Shown here: positions 1 through 6,517 of the stretch, piece after piece | Position numbering within the stretch: the stretch's first letter is position 1 | Layout of the letters: the number at the start of each line of letters is the position of its first letter | Assembly: GCF_001922305.1 (NCBI RefSeq) | Contig: NZ_CP018839.1 | Location: 1,240,001 to 1,304,000, forward strand | Reading direction: 5' to 3' | From: Thauera chlorobenzoica | Lineage (GTDB): Bacteria > Pseudomonadota > Gammaproteobacteria > Burkholderiales > Rhodocyclaceae | DNA length: 64,000 nt | Translations under genes and position numbers: made by a program | The notes under the pieces: generated by a model | What the model saw: only the letters and a program-made list of their open reading frames with translations | Databases searched by the model: none | What the model was told of the DNA's origin: nothing

Positions 1-264
1 GTGCAGATTGCGTGCGCGGGCGTAGTAGCCGAGGCCGCTCCACAGCGCCATGACGTCTTCGACCGGCGCCGCTGCGAGACTGGCGAGGTCGGGGAGGCGC
101 GCGAGGAAACGCTGGTAGTAGGGAATCACGGTGTCGACCCGGGTCTGCTGCAGCATGATCTCCGACAGCCAGATGCGGTAGGGGTCATGCCCGCCCTGCC
201 AGGGCAGGTCGTGGCGGCCGTGTTTGCGCTGCCAGGCGAGGAGGCGGGGGGCGAATTCGCTCAT
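1..264 (-). CDS. mutY: A/G-specific adenine glycosylase MutY, N-terminal part (runs off the left edge)
   Basis: Base-excision repair glycosylase that removes adenine mispaired with 8-oxoguanine. Only the first 88 codons are in the window, from the ATG at 264 to base 1. The visible part has the family opening: FAPRLLAWQRKHGRHDLPWQ, then DPYRIWLSEIMLQQTRV, which holds the catalytic glutamate and helix 2 of the HhH-GPD fold, then WSGLGYYARARNLH. The iron-sulfur cluster and C-terminal Nudix-like domain lie outside the window. It is divergent from the flavin reductase gene, with about 180 bp between them. The family call is firm because MLQQTRV and GLGYYARARN are highly characteristic; only the completeness of the gene is unknown. 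Confidence 0.93.
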   Translation of the reverse strand, partial: MSEFAPRLLAWQRKHGRHDLPWQGGHDPYRIWLSEIMLQQTRVDTVIPYYQRFLARLPDLASLAAAPVEDVMALWSGLGYYARARNLH

Positions 265-363
265 GTTGCGGTTTTCCCAGTATTTTTCTGCGCGGCGGGA
301 GACGCCTCCGAGGCCGGCGGGTGATGCTCGAAGGATTCGACCCTGGGGGTGTGCCGGGTGACC

Positions 364-392
364 TCGACGTCCGGGGGACGGCCGGTGATAAT
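364..392 (+). promoter_or_regulatory. Candidate sigma-70 promoter for the flavin reductase gene
   Basis: TCGACG (364-369), a 17-bp spacer and GATAAT (387-392) give four of six and five of six matches to the -35 and -10 consensus. The element sits in the mutY / flavin-reductase divergent gap, about 55 bp before the plus-strand ATG. Sequence match only. Confidence 0.4.
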
Positions 393-446
393 CGACGCCT
401 CGATCGCACAACCCTGAAGCGCGGACCGACCGCGACCGTTTCTCAT

Positions 447-944
447 ATGACCCAGCAGACTTTTTCCGACGAAGATGCGGCGCGCCGCTTCCGCAACGCG
501 CTCGGCATGTTCGCCACCGGCATCACGGTGGTGACCGCGCGCACCCCCGCCGGTGAACCGATCGGCCTTACGGTGAACTCCTTCAACTCGGTGTCGCTCG
601 ATCCGCCGCTGATCGTCTGGAGCCTGTCCAACGATCTGCCCAGCCGGCCGCTGTTCGAAGCCTGCGAATATTACGCGATCAACGTCCTTGCCGAAGACCA
701 GGCCGAGCTTTCGCAGCGCTTCGCCAGCCGTACCGGCGACCGCTTCAGCGGCCTCGAGTACGAGCAGGGCGTCGGTGGCGTGCCGCTGTTCAAGGGCTGC
801 TGCGCGCGCTTCGAGTGCCGCAATACCGTGCGCCATGCCGGCGGTGATCACGTCGTGTTCATCAGTGAAGTGGTCGGCTTCGACCGCGAGGAGCGCTTGC
901 CGCTGCTGTATTTCAGCGGCGCCTACCGGCGCCTGGGGGGCTGA
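447..944 (+). CDS. Flavin reductase domain (FMN-binding split barrel) protein
   Basis: 165-residue protein of the flavin reductase-like / styrene monooxygenase small-component family. These enzymes bind FMN and use NAD(P)H to supply reduced flavin to a partner oxygenase, or act as free-standing flavin reductases. Visible features are FRNALGMFATGITVVTA near the N-terminus, LTVNSFNSVSLDPPLIVWSL (the flavin-binding strand-loop with the SFNSVSLDPP motif) and the C-terminal GGDHVVFISEV. The ATG at 447 is chosen because family homology begins directly after it, although the frame stays open upstream. No oxygenase partner gene is adjacent, so the physiological substrate cannot be named. The 3' end overlaps the convergent hupK gene by 32 bp. 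Confidence 0.85.
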   Translation: MTQQTFSDEDAARRFRNALGMFATGITVVTARTPAGEPIGLTVNSFNSVSLDPPLIVWSLSNDLPSRPLFEACEYYAINVLAEDQAELSQRFASRTGDRFSGLEYEQGVGGVPLFKGCCARFECRNTVRHAGGDHVVFISEVVGFDREERLPLLYFSGAYRRLGG

Positions 945-2115
945 GCGCGGCAGGCGCACCCGGTTCGCCGGAGGCATCCTCGACCACCTCGATCACGTGC
1001 GGCAGCGATGGGTCGAGCGCGAGCGCCAGCACCGACAGGCGCTGCTGCGCCGCGGCGTGGTCCTCCGGCCGGGCGCTGCGGCTCATCGCCTCGCGGTAGA
1101 AAACACCTCCCGGGTGCAGGTTCCAGGCGCCCGCGGGGATGATCGCGCAGTCGGCGATCACGCCTGCGGCCAGGCGCACCCAGCACAGCAGCACGCCGCG
1201 CGCGGTTTCCACCCGGGCCACGCCCGTGTGCGGCCCCGCCGCGGCGGTGTCGAGCAGCGGGGGCACGTCGTCGGTGAAGGGGTAGCGCATCCGGCTGGCG
1301 CAGTCGGCGACTTCGATCGCCTTGGCGAACAGCCGGGCGGAGACGCGGTGACCGCGGTCGAGCAGCAGGCGTACCAGGGGGGACGCTGCGTGGCGTGCCA
1401 GCGGCCCGGTTTCGGCGGGCTCGCCGGCATAGGTCGGGCGGGCGATGAACTGCGTCCCCGGCCAGCCGCCGACGGTCGTGGCCCAGGCTGCGGCGCTCAG
1501 GGTGCCAAGCAAGGGCGTGGCGCCGCCGCAGGGCGGTCCGCTGGCGCCGAGTGCGATCAGCTCCGCCATGATCGAACCGAGGCTGCCGCCGGCGTTCACC
1601 CGCTCGATGAATTCACCGATGCCGTGGGGCATGCGGATCTGGTTGAAGAAGCCGGCGAGCAACTCGCGCGCGACCAGGTCGAGGACTTCGCCGCCGAGCG
1701 TGAATGCGGATTCCGCGCTGTGGGCGCCGCTCAGGCGGCGGTGGAATTCGGCGAAACGGCTGTGGCGGGCGTCGAAACCGAACTGCTGCGGCCAGTCGAT
1801 CAGCAGGCGGCGCAGGTGGGTGTCGGCGGCTTCGGCCGCCAGTTCGCGCTCGATCGCGAACCGGATGTCGCGGGATGGTGCCGGTTCGCCTGCCGCAGCC
1901 TGGCAAGCGAAGCCGAGCGCGCGGGTATGTGCCCGTGGGCTGTGGCTGGCCTGTTCCCCGAGCTGGCGCAGCGCGGTGGCCGGCTCCAGGCCGATCACCG
2001 TGCCGCCCATCCAGCCGCGCGCAGGCAGCGACATTTCGATGCGGGTGATGTGTCCGCCGTCGCGATGGGCAATGATGTGGATCGGGGTTTGATCCGTCGT
2101 TGGGGTGTCGGGCAT
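913..2115 (-). CDS. hupK: Hydrogenase large-subunit-like maturation protein HupK/HoxV
   Basis: 400-residue protein related to [NiFe]-hydrogenase large subunits but without their CxxC nickel ligands. In the HupK/HoxV family it is thought to act as a scaffold during assembly of the Fe(CN)2CO cofactor. Large-subunit-like elements are visible: YAGEPAETGPLARH in the middle and, near the C-terminus, VARVETARGVLLCWVRL followed by WNLHPGGVFYREAM, which matches the 'EWNFHP' region of large subunits. The ATG at 2115 is preferred over a GTG 18 codons upstream. The gene stands alone, about 7.3 kb from the hyp operon on the same strand, and no hydrogenase structural gene is present in the window. HupK assignment is by recognition of motifs; the precise role is inferred. 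Confidence 0.72.
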   Translation of the reverse strand: MPDTPTTDQTPIHIIAHRDGGHITRIEMSLPARGWMGGTVIGLEPATALRQLGEQASHSPRAHTRALGFACQAAAGEPAPSRDIRFAIERELAAEAADTHLRRLLIDWPQQFGFDARHSRFAEFHRRLSGAHSAESAFTLGGEVLDLVARELLAGFFNQIRMPHGIGEFIERVNAGGSLGSIMAELIALGASGPPCGGATPLLGTLSAAAWATTVGGWPGTQFIARPTYAGEPAETGPLARHAASPLVRLLLDRGHRVSARLFAKAIEVADCASRMRYPFTDDVPPLLDTAAAGPHTGVARVETARGVLLCWVRLAAGVIADCAIIPAGAWNLHPGGVFYREAMSRSARPEDHAAAQQRLSVLALALDPSLPHVIEVVEDASGEPGAPAALSPPGAGRRR

Positions 2116-2293
2116 GCTCGAATTCGGCCGGTGTCCAGTGCGTGATGCAAGGATAGCGCGTGTCGCCACTCGGCGAGGTGTGGCGCGTAGTGCAAAAATG
2201 CGGTGCGATCGTGCATTCGCGCCTGACTTGCGTTAGGGTTGCCCCCTGCCATACTTTGCACAGCAGGAAGCGTCCCGGATTCGGCCACGGTGC

Positions 2294-2299
2294 TAGAAT
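2294..2299 (+). promoter_or_regulatory. Candidate -10 element (TAGAAT) upstream of the HU gene
   Basis: TAGAAT lies 60 bp before the HU start codon with no good -35 at 16-18 bp. An alternative pair, TTGCGT (2228-2233) and CATACT (2250-2255) with a 16-bp spacer, lies further upstream. Either could drive hupB. Confidence 0.3.
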
Positions 2300-2358
2300 C
2301 CGCGCACGCCGGACCATCCCGGAAAATCCGAACCCACTCACACCAATCGAGGAAAAGC

Positions 2359-2634
2359 ATGAATAAAGGTGAATTCGTCGAAGCCCTGGCCGACCGCCTG
2401 GATGTTTCCCGCGCTCAGGCCGACCGTGCGCTGTCGGCCGTGCTCGACATCATCGCCGAGCAGCTCGCCGAGGGCGGGAAGGTCGCCTTCACCGGCTTCG
2501 GCTCTTTCGAGGTTTCCGAACGCGCCGCCCGCACCGGCCGCAACCCGCAGACGGGTGCCACGATCGAAATCGCCGCTTCCAGCGTGCCCAAGTTCACCGC
2601 CGGCGCCACGCTGAAAGCCGCGGTCAACAAGTAA
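2359..2634 (+). CDS. hupB: Nucleoid protein HU (HupB-type)
   Basis: 91-residue histone-like DNA-binding protein. HU dimers bend DNA and help compact the nucleoid. The start ATG at 2359 has the ribosome-binding site GAGGA 6 nt upstream. The sequence opens MNKGEFVEALADRLDVSRAQ (helical dimerisation region) and carries VAFTGFGSFEV followed by RTGRNPQTGATIEI, the beta-arm with the conserved GRNPQTG motif that inserts in the DNA minor groove. It is full length for the family and followed by a good intrinsic terminator, so it is probably monocistronic. HU and IHF subunits are similar; the acidic N-terminal half and the tail AGATLKAAVNK favour HU. Confidence 0.95.
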   Translation: MNKGEFVEALADRLDVSRAQADRALSAVLDIIAEQLAEGGKVAFTGFGSFEVSERAARTGRNPQTGATIEIAASSVPKFTAGATLKAAVNK

Positions 2635-2658
2635 TTTCCGGGAAGGCCTCTTTCCGCT

Positions 2659-2692
2659 GCGGGCCGGCACTCGATGTGCTTGCCCGCTTTTT
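2659..2692 (+). terminator. Intrinsic terminator after the HU gene
   Basis: GCGGGC (2659-2664) pairs with GCCCGC (2682-2687), and inside it GCAC (2667-2670) pairs with GTGC (2676-2679) around a TCGAT loop. Five Ts follow directly (2688-2692). Confidence 0.85.
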
Positions 2693-2724
2693 GTTGTGTT
2701 CAGGCCCTTTGATGTGTTTTTTCG

Positions 2725-2753
2725 GCGACAGTGGCGTGGAAAGGGGTTATACT
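2725..2753 (+). promoter_or_regulatory. Candidate sigma-70 promoter for rhlE
   Basis: GCGACA (2725-2730), a 17-bp spacer and TATACT (2748-2753) make a good promoter match just after the HU terminator. If used, it gives a leader of about 375 nt before the rhlE start codon. Confidence 0.55.
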
Positions 2754-2759
2754 GCGCGC

Positions 2760-3135
2760 CGTTGTGCAATGCAGCAGAAGGGCCATCGCGGTTTTTGCCG
2801 CGGACCGGAGCGTCCGCCATCTCCGCATATCCGGCCCGAGGGACTGTAACCACAGCCCCATCGCCTCCGACCCCCCGTCGAATTCCCATTCGTTCTTCCG
2901 ATCGTCTGGCTCGTGACAACCGGTTGGTGCCGATGCGCGGTCTTTCCGGCCCGGTCTTTGCGACCGGTGCTGGCCAGACCGGCCACGCCCATCGCGCGTT
3001 CGTCGCCTTTGCGATTCCACGTAGCGCACCGGCCTTTGCCGGTTCGCCGCGGCGCGATGCCATTGCGGCCCGCATCCCGGATGCGCGCCGAACCCGGTCG
3101 CCGCTGCAGTGGCGGCCAGAATGACAGGAAGAACC
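2760..3135 (+). other. Long untranslated leader of rhlE
   Basis: Between the predicted promoter and the rhlE ATG there are about 375 bp with no convincing gene. A 142-codon open frame crosses it but has arginine/proline-rich, shadow-like composition and no recognisable family. Long 5' leaders are known for cold-induced DEAD-box helicase mRNAs, so this may be a structured, temperature-responsive or autoregulated leader. That role is inference. Confidence 0.4.
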
Positions 3136-4473
3136 ATGACGTTCCAGAACCTCGGCCTTGCCGCAGAACTCCTCAAGGCCATCGAGCAGAGCGGCTACAC
3201 CACGCCTACTCCGGTGCAGCAGCAGGCCATTCCCGCCGCCCTCGCCGGGCGCGACCTGCTCGTCTCCAGCCATACCGGCAGCGGCAAGACCGCCGCGTTC
3301 ACGCTGCCGGCGCTGAACAAGCTCGTCGACCGCCGTCCGGCGCCGGGCGCCGGGCCGCGCGTGCTGGTGCTGACCCCCACCCGCGAACTCGCCCAGCAGG
3401 TCGAAAAGGCGGTCCAGACCTACGGCAAGGGGTTGCGCTGGCTCAACACCGCCTGCCTCGTCGGCGGCGCGCCGATGTTCGCCCAGGTCAAGCAGCTGCA
3501 GCGCCAGTGCGACGTTGTCGTCGCCACGCCCGGCCGTCTGCTCGATCACCTCAACCGGCGCAAGCTCAGGCTGTCCGACGTCGAAGTGCTGATCCTCGAC
3601 GAAGCCGACCGCATGCTCGACATGGGCTTTGCCGAAGACATCGACGCCATCGTCGCCGCCACCCCGGGCAAGCGCCAGACCCTGCTGTTCTCCGCCACCC
3701 TCGACGGTGTGGTCGGCAGCATGGCAGCGCGCATGACCCGCGACGCCGAGCGCATCGAGATCGAGGTCGCCCAGCAGGACCGCGGCCAGATCGAGCAGCG
3801 CCTGATGTTCGCCGACGACCTCGGCCACAAGAACCGCCTGCTCGAGGCCCTGCTCGGTGAAAACGGCATGAACCAGGCGGTGGTGTTCACCGCCACCAAG
3901 CGCAGTGCCGACGAGCTGTCGCTATCGCTCCAGGAAAAGGGCATCGCCGCTGCCGCGCTGCATGGCGACATGCACCAGACCCAGCGCAACCGCACCCTCG
4001 ACCGCCTGCGCCAGGGCCGCATCGGCGTGCTCGTGGCGACCGACGTCGCCGCGCGCGGCATCGACGTTGCCGGCATCAGCCACGTCATCAACTTCGATCC
4101 GCCGCGCCAGGCCGAGGACTACGTGCACCGCATCGGCCGCACCGGTCGCGCCGGTCGCGACGGGATCGCGATCACCCTGTCCGGCCCGCGCGAGACCGGC
4201 CTGATCCGTGCCATCGAGCGCTTCACCGGCGACCGCCTCGCGGTGCATACCATTCCCGGCATGGAACCTTCGCCGCGCAAGCCGTCTGCGCCGCGCCCGG
4301 CCGGCAACGGCGGTCGGCGCTTCGGCAGCGGTGCCAAGCCGGGGGGCGGTTATGGTCGTCCTGGCGGCGGCGACGGCCGGCGCAGCGGTGGGGGCTTCGG
4401 CCGCGATGGCCAGCCTTCCGGCCGCGGCGATCGCGGCTTCGGCGACCGGCGCGAGCGCGGTTCGCGCGGCTGA
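3136..4473 (+). CDS. rhlE: DEAD-box ATP-dependent RNA helicase RhlE
   Basis: 445-residue RNA helicase expected to remodel structured RNA and ribosome precursors in the cytoplasm. The Q-motif region (FQNLGL, then TPTPVQQQAIP) starts a few residues after the ATG. Walker A SHTGSGKT is at residues 45-52, PTREL at 81-85, the DEAD box at 155-158, SAT at 186-188, and motif VI reads HRIGRTGRAGR in the second RecA lobe. The C-terminal 70 residues are glycine/arginine rich, as in RhlE proteins that bind RNA non-specifically. AGGAAG lies 6 nt before the ATG at 3136. The gene has its own promoter and long leader, and converges on the cbpB gene with a shared terminator. Confidence 0.93.
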   Translation: MTFQNLGLAAELLKAIEQSGYTTPTPVQQQAIPAALAGRDLLVSSHTGSGKTAAFTLPALNKLVDRRPAPGAGPRVLVLTPTRELAQQVEKAVQTYGKGLRWLNTACLVGGAPMFAQVKQLQRQCDVVVATPGRLLDHLNRRKLRLSDVEVLILDEADRMLDMGFAEDIDAIVAATPGKRQTLLFSATLDGVVGSMAARMTRDAERIEIEVAQQDRGQIEQRLMFADDLGHKNRLLEALLGENGMNQAVVFTATKRSADELSLSLQEKGIAAAALHGDMHQTQRNRTLDRLRQGRIGVLVATDVAARGIDVAGISHVINFDPPRQAEDYVHRIGRTGRAGRDGIAITLSGPRETGLIRAIERFTGDRLAVHTIPGMEPSPRKPSAPRPAGNGGRRFGSGAKPGGGYGRPGGGDGRRSGGGFGRDGQPSGRGDRGFGDRRERGSRG

Positions 4474-4493
4474 CACCCGCCCTGCGCCCACAG

Positions 4494-4524
4494 AAAAAAA
4501 TCCCGCGTAATGCTGGATTTTTTT
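4494..4524. terminator. Bidirectional terminator between rhlE and cbpB
   Basis: AAAAAAATCC (4494-4503) and GGATTTTTTT (4515-4524) are perfect complements around an 11-nt loop. The A and T tracts give a U-rich tail in both directions, serving the convergent rhlE and cbpB transcripts. Confidence 0.75.
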
Positions 4525-4544
4525 CGTCTTCTGCCCGCGCGACC

Positions 4545-5933
4545 CTACTGCAGCTGGAAAGTGGTCTGCGTGCCCTCGTCCCAGCCGTCCCACAGGAAAT
4601 CGTCGGCCTTGCCGTCGGCGATCAGGCGCAGGGCGTAACGGACCTGCTCCTTGTAGAACTCGCAGAATGCGCCGGTACGGCCCATGCCGCCATTCATCTC
4701 GTGCGCCTCGGCCGGACAGGGCGAACCGCAGAAATGGCGGATCGCGCACTCGGCGCAGGGGCTGAAGCGGTCCACGTCGCGCTCGATCACCGGGCGGAAC
4801 GCCGGCGAGACGAGGGCTGCTTCGACGCCGCCATCGAGCAGCTTGCCGCCGTTGAAGCGCGGCAGGCCGATGAACTCGCTGCACGGGTAGAGGCCGCCGT
4901 CGGCGGCAAGCGCGAAGAAGGCGCGCCCGCCGCCGCAGGGTGAGATGTCGCACATCAGGCGGCGTGCGCTCGGCGCCAGGATCGCGAGCACGATGTTGGC
5001 GAAGTTCGCCACCACCAGCTTGCGCCCGCTGTCCCGGTAGAGCGCGTGGCTGCGGTCGAGCGCGGCGAAGAAGGCGCGCCCCATGTCGGCATCGGCCGGC
5101 TTCACCCCGCGCGCGCCGGGCAGCGTGCAGCGCACGGTGTTGAGCATGCAGGTCGGCACTTCGTGGGCGTGGAAGAGCTCGATCATCTCGCTCAGCCACG
5201 GCAGGTTCTCCCCGGTGCAGGTGGTGATCACGCTCCACGAGCCGTAGCCGCGCAGTTTTTCCATCGCCGCCAGTACCTTGCCGTGCACGCTGTGGCCTCC
5301 CCAGGTGCGCCGGGTGGCATCGGTGATCGCGGCGGCCGGGCCGTCGAGCGACAGCCCGATGCTGACGTTGCGCGCGGTGAGGAAGGCGATCGCCGCGTCG
5401 TCGAGGAGGGTGCCGTTGGTCTGCACGCCGAAGGCGAAGTCGTCGCCGAAGGCGTCGATCGCGGCGAACACCGCGTCCTTGTTCATCAGCGGCTCGGCGC
5501 CGTGGAAGATCGCGCGCGGCTTGCGCCCGCTGTCGCCCATCGTCGACGCGAAGTAGTCCTTCAGCGCCTGCAGCGAGTCGAGCAGGGTCTGCGCCGGCAT
5601 GTGGCTGCCGCCGCTGCGCTGCTCGCCGGGCAGGTAGCAGTAGCGGCAGTCGAGGTTGCAGCGCTCGGTCGGGTTCAGATACACGCCGGAAGGCTTGAGG
5701 CCGAAGCGCAGCGCATGCAGTTCGCGGGCGAACTCGTCGAAATGGGCGCGGTAGCCGTCGAGCAGCGGGCCGCCGGCGAGCTCGGCATCGACCCGGGTCT
5801 TGTCCACCAGCGCCCAGAATGCGGTCGCCGGATCGGTGAGGGCGGCGTAGACCGGGTGGCCGATGTCGACCGGGATCAGCCGCGGGCCCGGCGGCGGGAG
5901 TGGGGCGCTCCCCGGGAGTGGGGCGGCCCTCAT
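4545..5933 (-). CDS. cbpB: Radical SAM/SPASM peptide-modifying enzyme, CbpB-like
   Basis: 462-residue radical SAM enzyme predicted to modify the peptide encoded just upstream. The SAM-binding 4Fe-4S motif CNLDCRYC is at residues 92-99 within NPTERCNLDCRYCYLPGE. GAEPL at 145-149 and SLDGP at 195-199 are typical of SPASM peptide maturases. The C-terminal half has eight cysteines suitable for auxiliary clusters (328, 333, 351, 393, 396, 402, 406, 424), with CAECAIRHFCGSPCPAE forming the SPASM signature. The ATG overlaps the stop codon of the precursor gene (ATGA), so translation is probably coupled. Its neighbours, a short peptide and a cobalamin riboswitch, match the arrangement I recall for the computationally defined CbpA/CbpB family, whose product is to my knowledge uncharacterised. 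The chemistry (thioether, C-C or other crosslink) cannot be read from the sequence. Confidence 0.85.
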   Translation of the reverse strand: MRAAPLPGSAPLPPPGPRLIPVDIGHPVYAALTDPATAFWALVDKTRVDAELAGGPLLDGYRAHFDEFARELHALRFGLKPSGVYLNPTERCNLDCRYCYLPGEQRSGGSHMPAQTLLDSLQALKDYFASTMGDSGRKPRAIFHGAEPLMNKDAVFAAIDAFGDDFAFGVQTNGTLLDDAAIAFLTARNVSIGLSLDGPAAAITDATRRTWGGHSVHGKVLAAMEKLRGYGSWSVITTCTGENLPWLSEMIELFHAHEVPTCMLNTVRCTLPGARGVKPADADMGRAFFAALDRSHALYRDSGRKLVVANFANIVLAILAPSARRLMCDISPCGGGRAFFALAADGGLYPCSEFIGLPRFNGGKLLDGGVEAALVSPAFRPVIERDVDRFSPCAECAIRHFCGSPCPAEAHEMNGGMGRTGAFCEFYKEQVRYALRLIADGKADDFLWDGWDEGTQTTFQLQ

Positions 5934-6094
5934 TTTGCCGCCTTCCGGTCCATCAGCACGTAGTGCGACAGGCCGATGCCGTCGGGGTTGCAGCTCTTGC
6001 GCACGGCGAGGGTGGGCGCGGGTGCGGCCACGCCGGTGGCGGCAGGGGCGGGCGAGCAGGGTGCTACGGCAGGGAGAGTGTGGGTCGGTTTCAT
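5930..6094 (-). CDS. cbpA: Short modified-peptide precursor, CbpA-like
   Basis: 54-residue peptide encoded directly downstream of a cobalamin riboswitch and overlapping the radical SAM gene by 4 bp. The N-terminal two thirds are alanine/proline rich and look like a leader; the C-terminal third reads RKSCNPDGIGLSHYVLMDRK (residues 32-51). Cys13 and Cys35 are the only cysteines, and Cys35 lies in the conserved-looking SCNPDGIGLSHY stretch, the probable core or recognition segment. The ATG at 6094 is 19 nt from the U-tract of the riboswitch terminator, and GAGGAT a few bases upstream can act as ribosome-binding site. The composition resembles a RiPP precursor rather than a spurious frame. Which residues are modified, and whether the peptide is cleaved or exported, cannot be told. 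Confidence 0.82.
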   Translation of the reverse strand: MKPTHTLPAVAPCSPAPAATGVAAPAPTLAVRKSCNPDGIGLSHYVLMDRKAAK

Positions 6095-6112
6095 GATCGG
6101 ATCCTCGAATCG

Positions 6113-6170
6113 GAAAAACAAAAAGGGCTCCGGCCGAGGGCACGCTTGCGCATGCGCTCGGCCGGAGCCC
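6113..6170 (-). terminator. Riboswitch-linked intrinsic terminator upstream of cbpA
   Basis: A perfect 14-bp stem, GGGCTCCGGCCGAG (6125-6138) with CTCGGCCGGAGCCC (6157-6170), closes an 18-nt loop. On the minus strand it is followed by TTTTTGTTTTT. It lies between the aptamer and the peptide ATG, so it is the likely expression platform. Confidence 0.88.
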
Positions 6171-6176
6171 TTGCCT

Positions 6177-6359
6177 GGACTCCTCCGCGGTTCGACACGT
6201 CTTCTGGCTCCCGGATCAGCCGTAGCGCTGCGCCTTCCCGGCGGGGTGGTCCCCGCCAGTGGCCGGTCTGTCGACCTTGCAGCGCCCGTCCCCGGATACA
6301 GCGGCGGGCCCGCCACGGATTTGCACCGTGTTCCGTTTCGTCGAACCGAAAGGAGGTCC
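6177..6359 (-). promoter_or_regulatory. Cobalamin (B12) riboswitch controlling cbpAB
   Basis: Read on the minus strand, this has the conserved cobalamin aptamer pieces in order: GAAACGGAACACGGTGCAAA, then GGGCCCGCCGCTGTA, GCCACTGG, GGGAAGGCG, and the B12-box-like GGGAGCCAGAAGACG. The P1 arms are long and clear: 6340-6359 pairs with 6177-6196, including CGGTTCGAC against GTCGAACCG and CCTCC against GGAGG. The strong terminator directly downstream suggests that bound adenosylcobalamin stops transcription, so cbpAB would be expressed when cobalamin is scarce. Confidence 0.9.
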
Positions 6360-6517
6360 GATTGTCCGTGAGGGCCGTGCTCGGGGTCAAGCGCCATCCA
6401 TCCCCATCCACCGCCGTCCGGCACCATCGCCGCGCGGGCCGGTCCGACGCTGCAGGAGCGTGCCGGCGCTGCAGCGCCGCGGTGCGCGCAGCCTGCACAT
6501 GCAGCGGAGGACACGAC

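Noticed and set aside
688..2145. 485-codon plus-strand open frame across hupK
   Set aside because: It is antisense to hupK, arginine/alanine rich, with no recognisable domain; typical shadow frame in high-GC DNA.
2696..3124. 142-codon frame upstream of rhlE
   Set aside because: No ribosome-binding site, no family, irregular composition; more likely untranslated leader.
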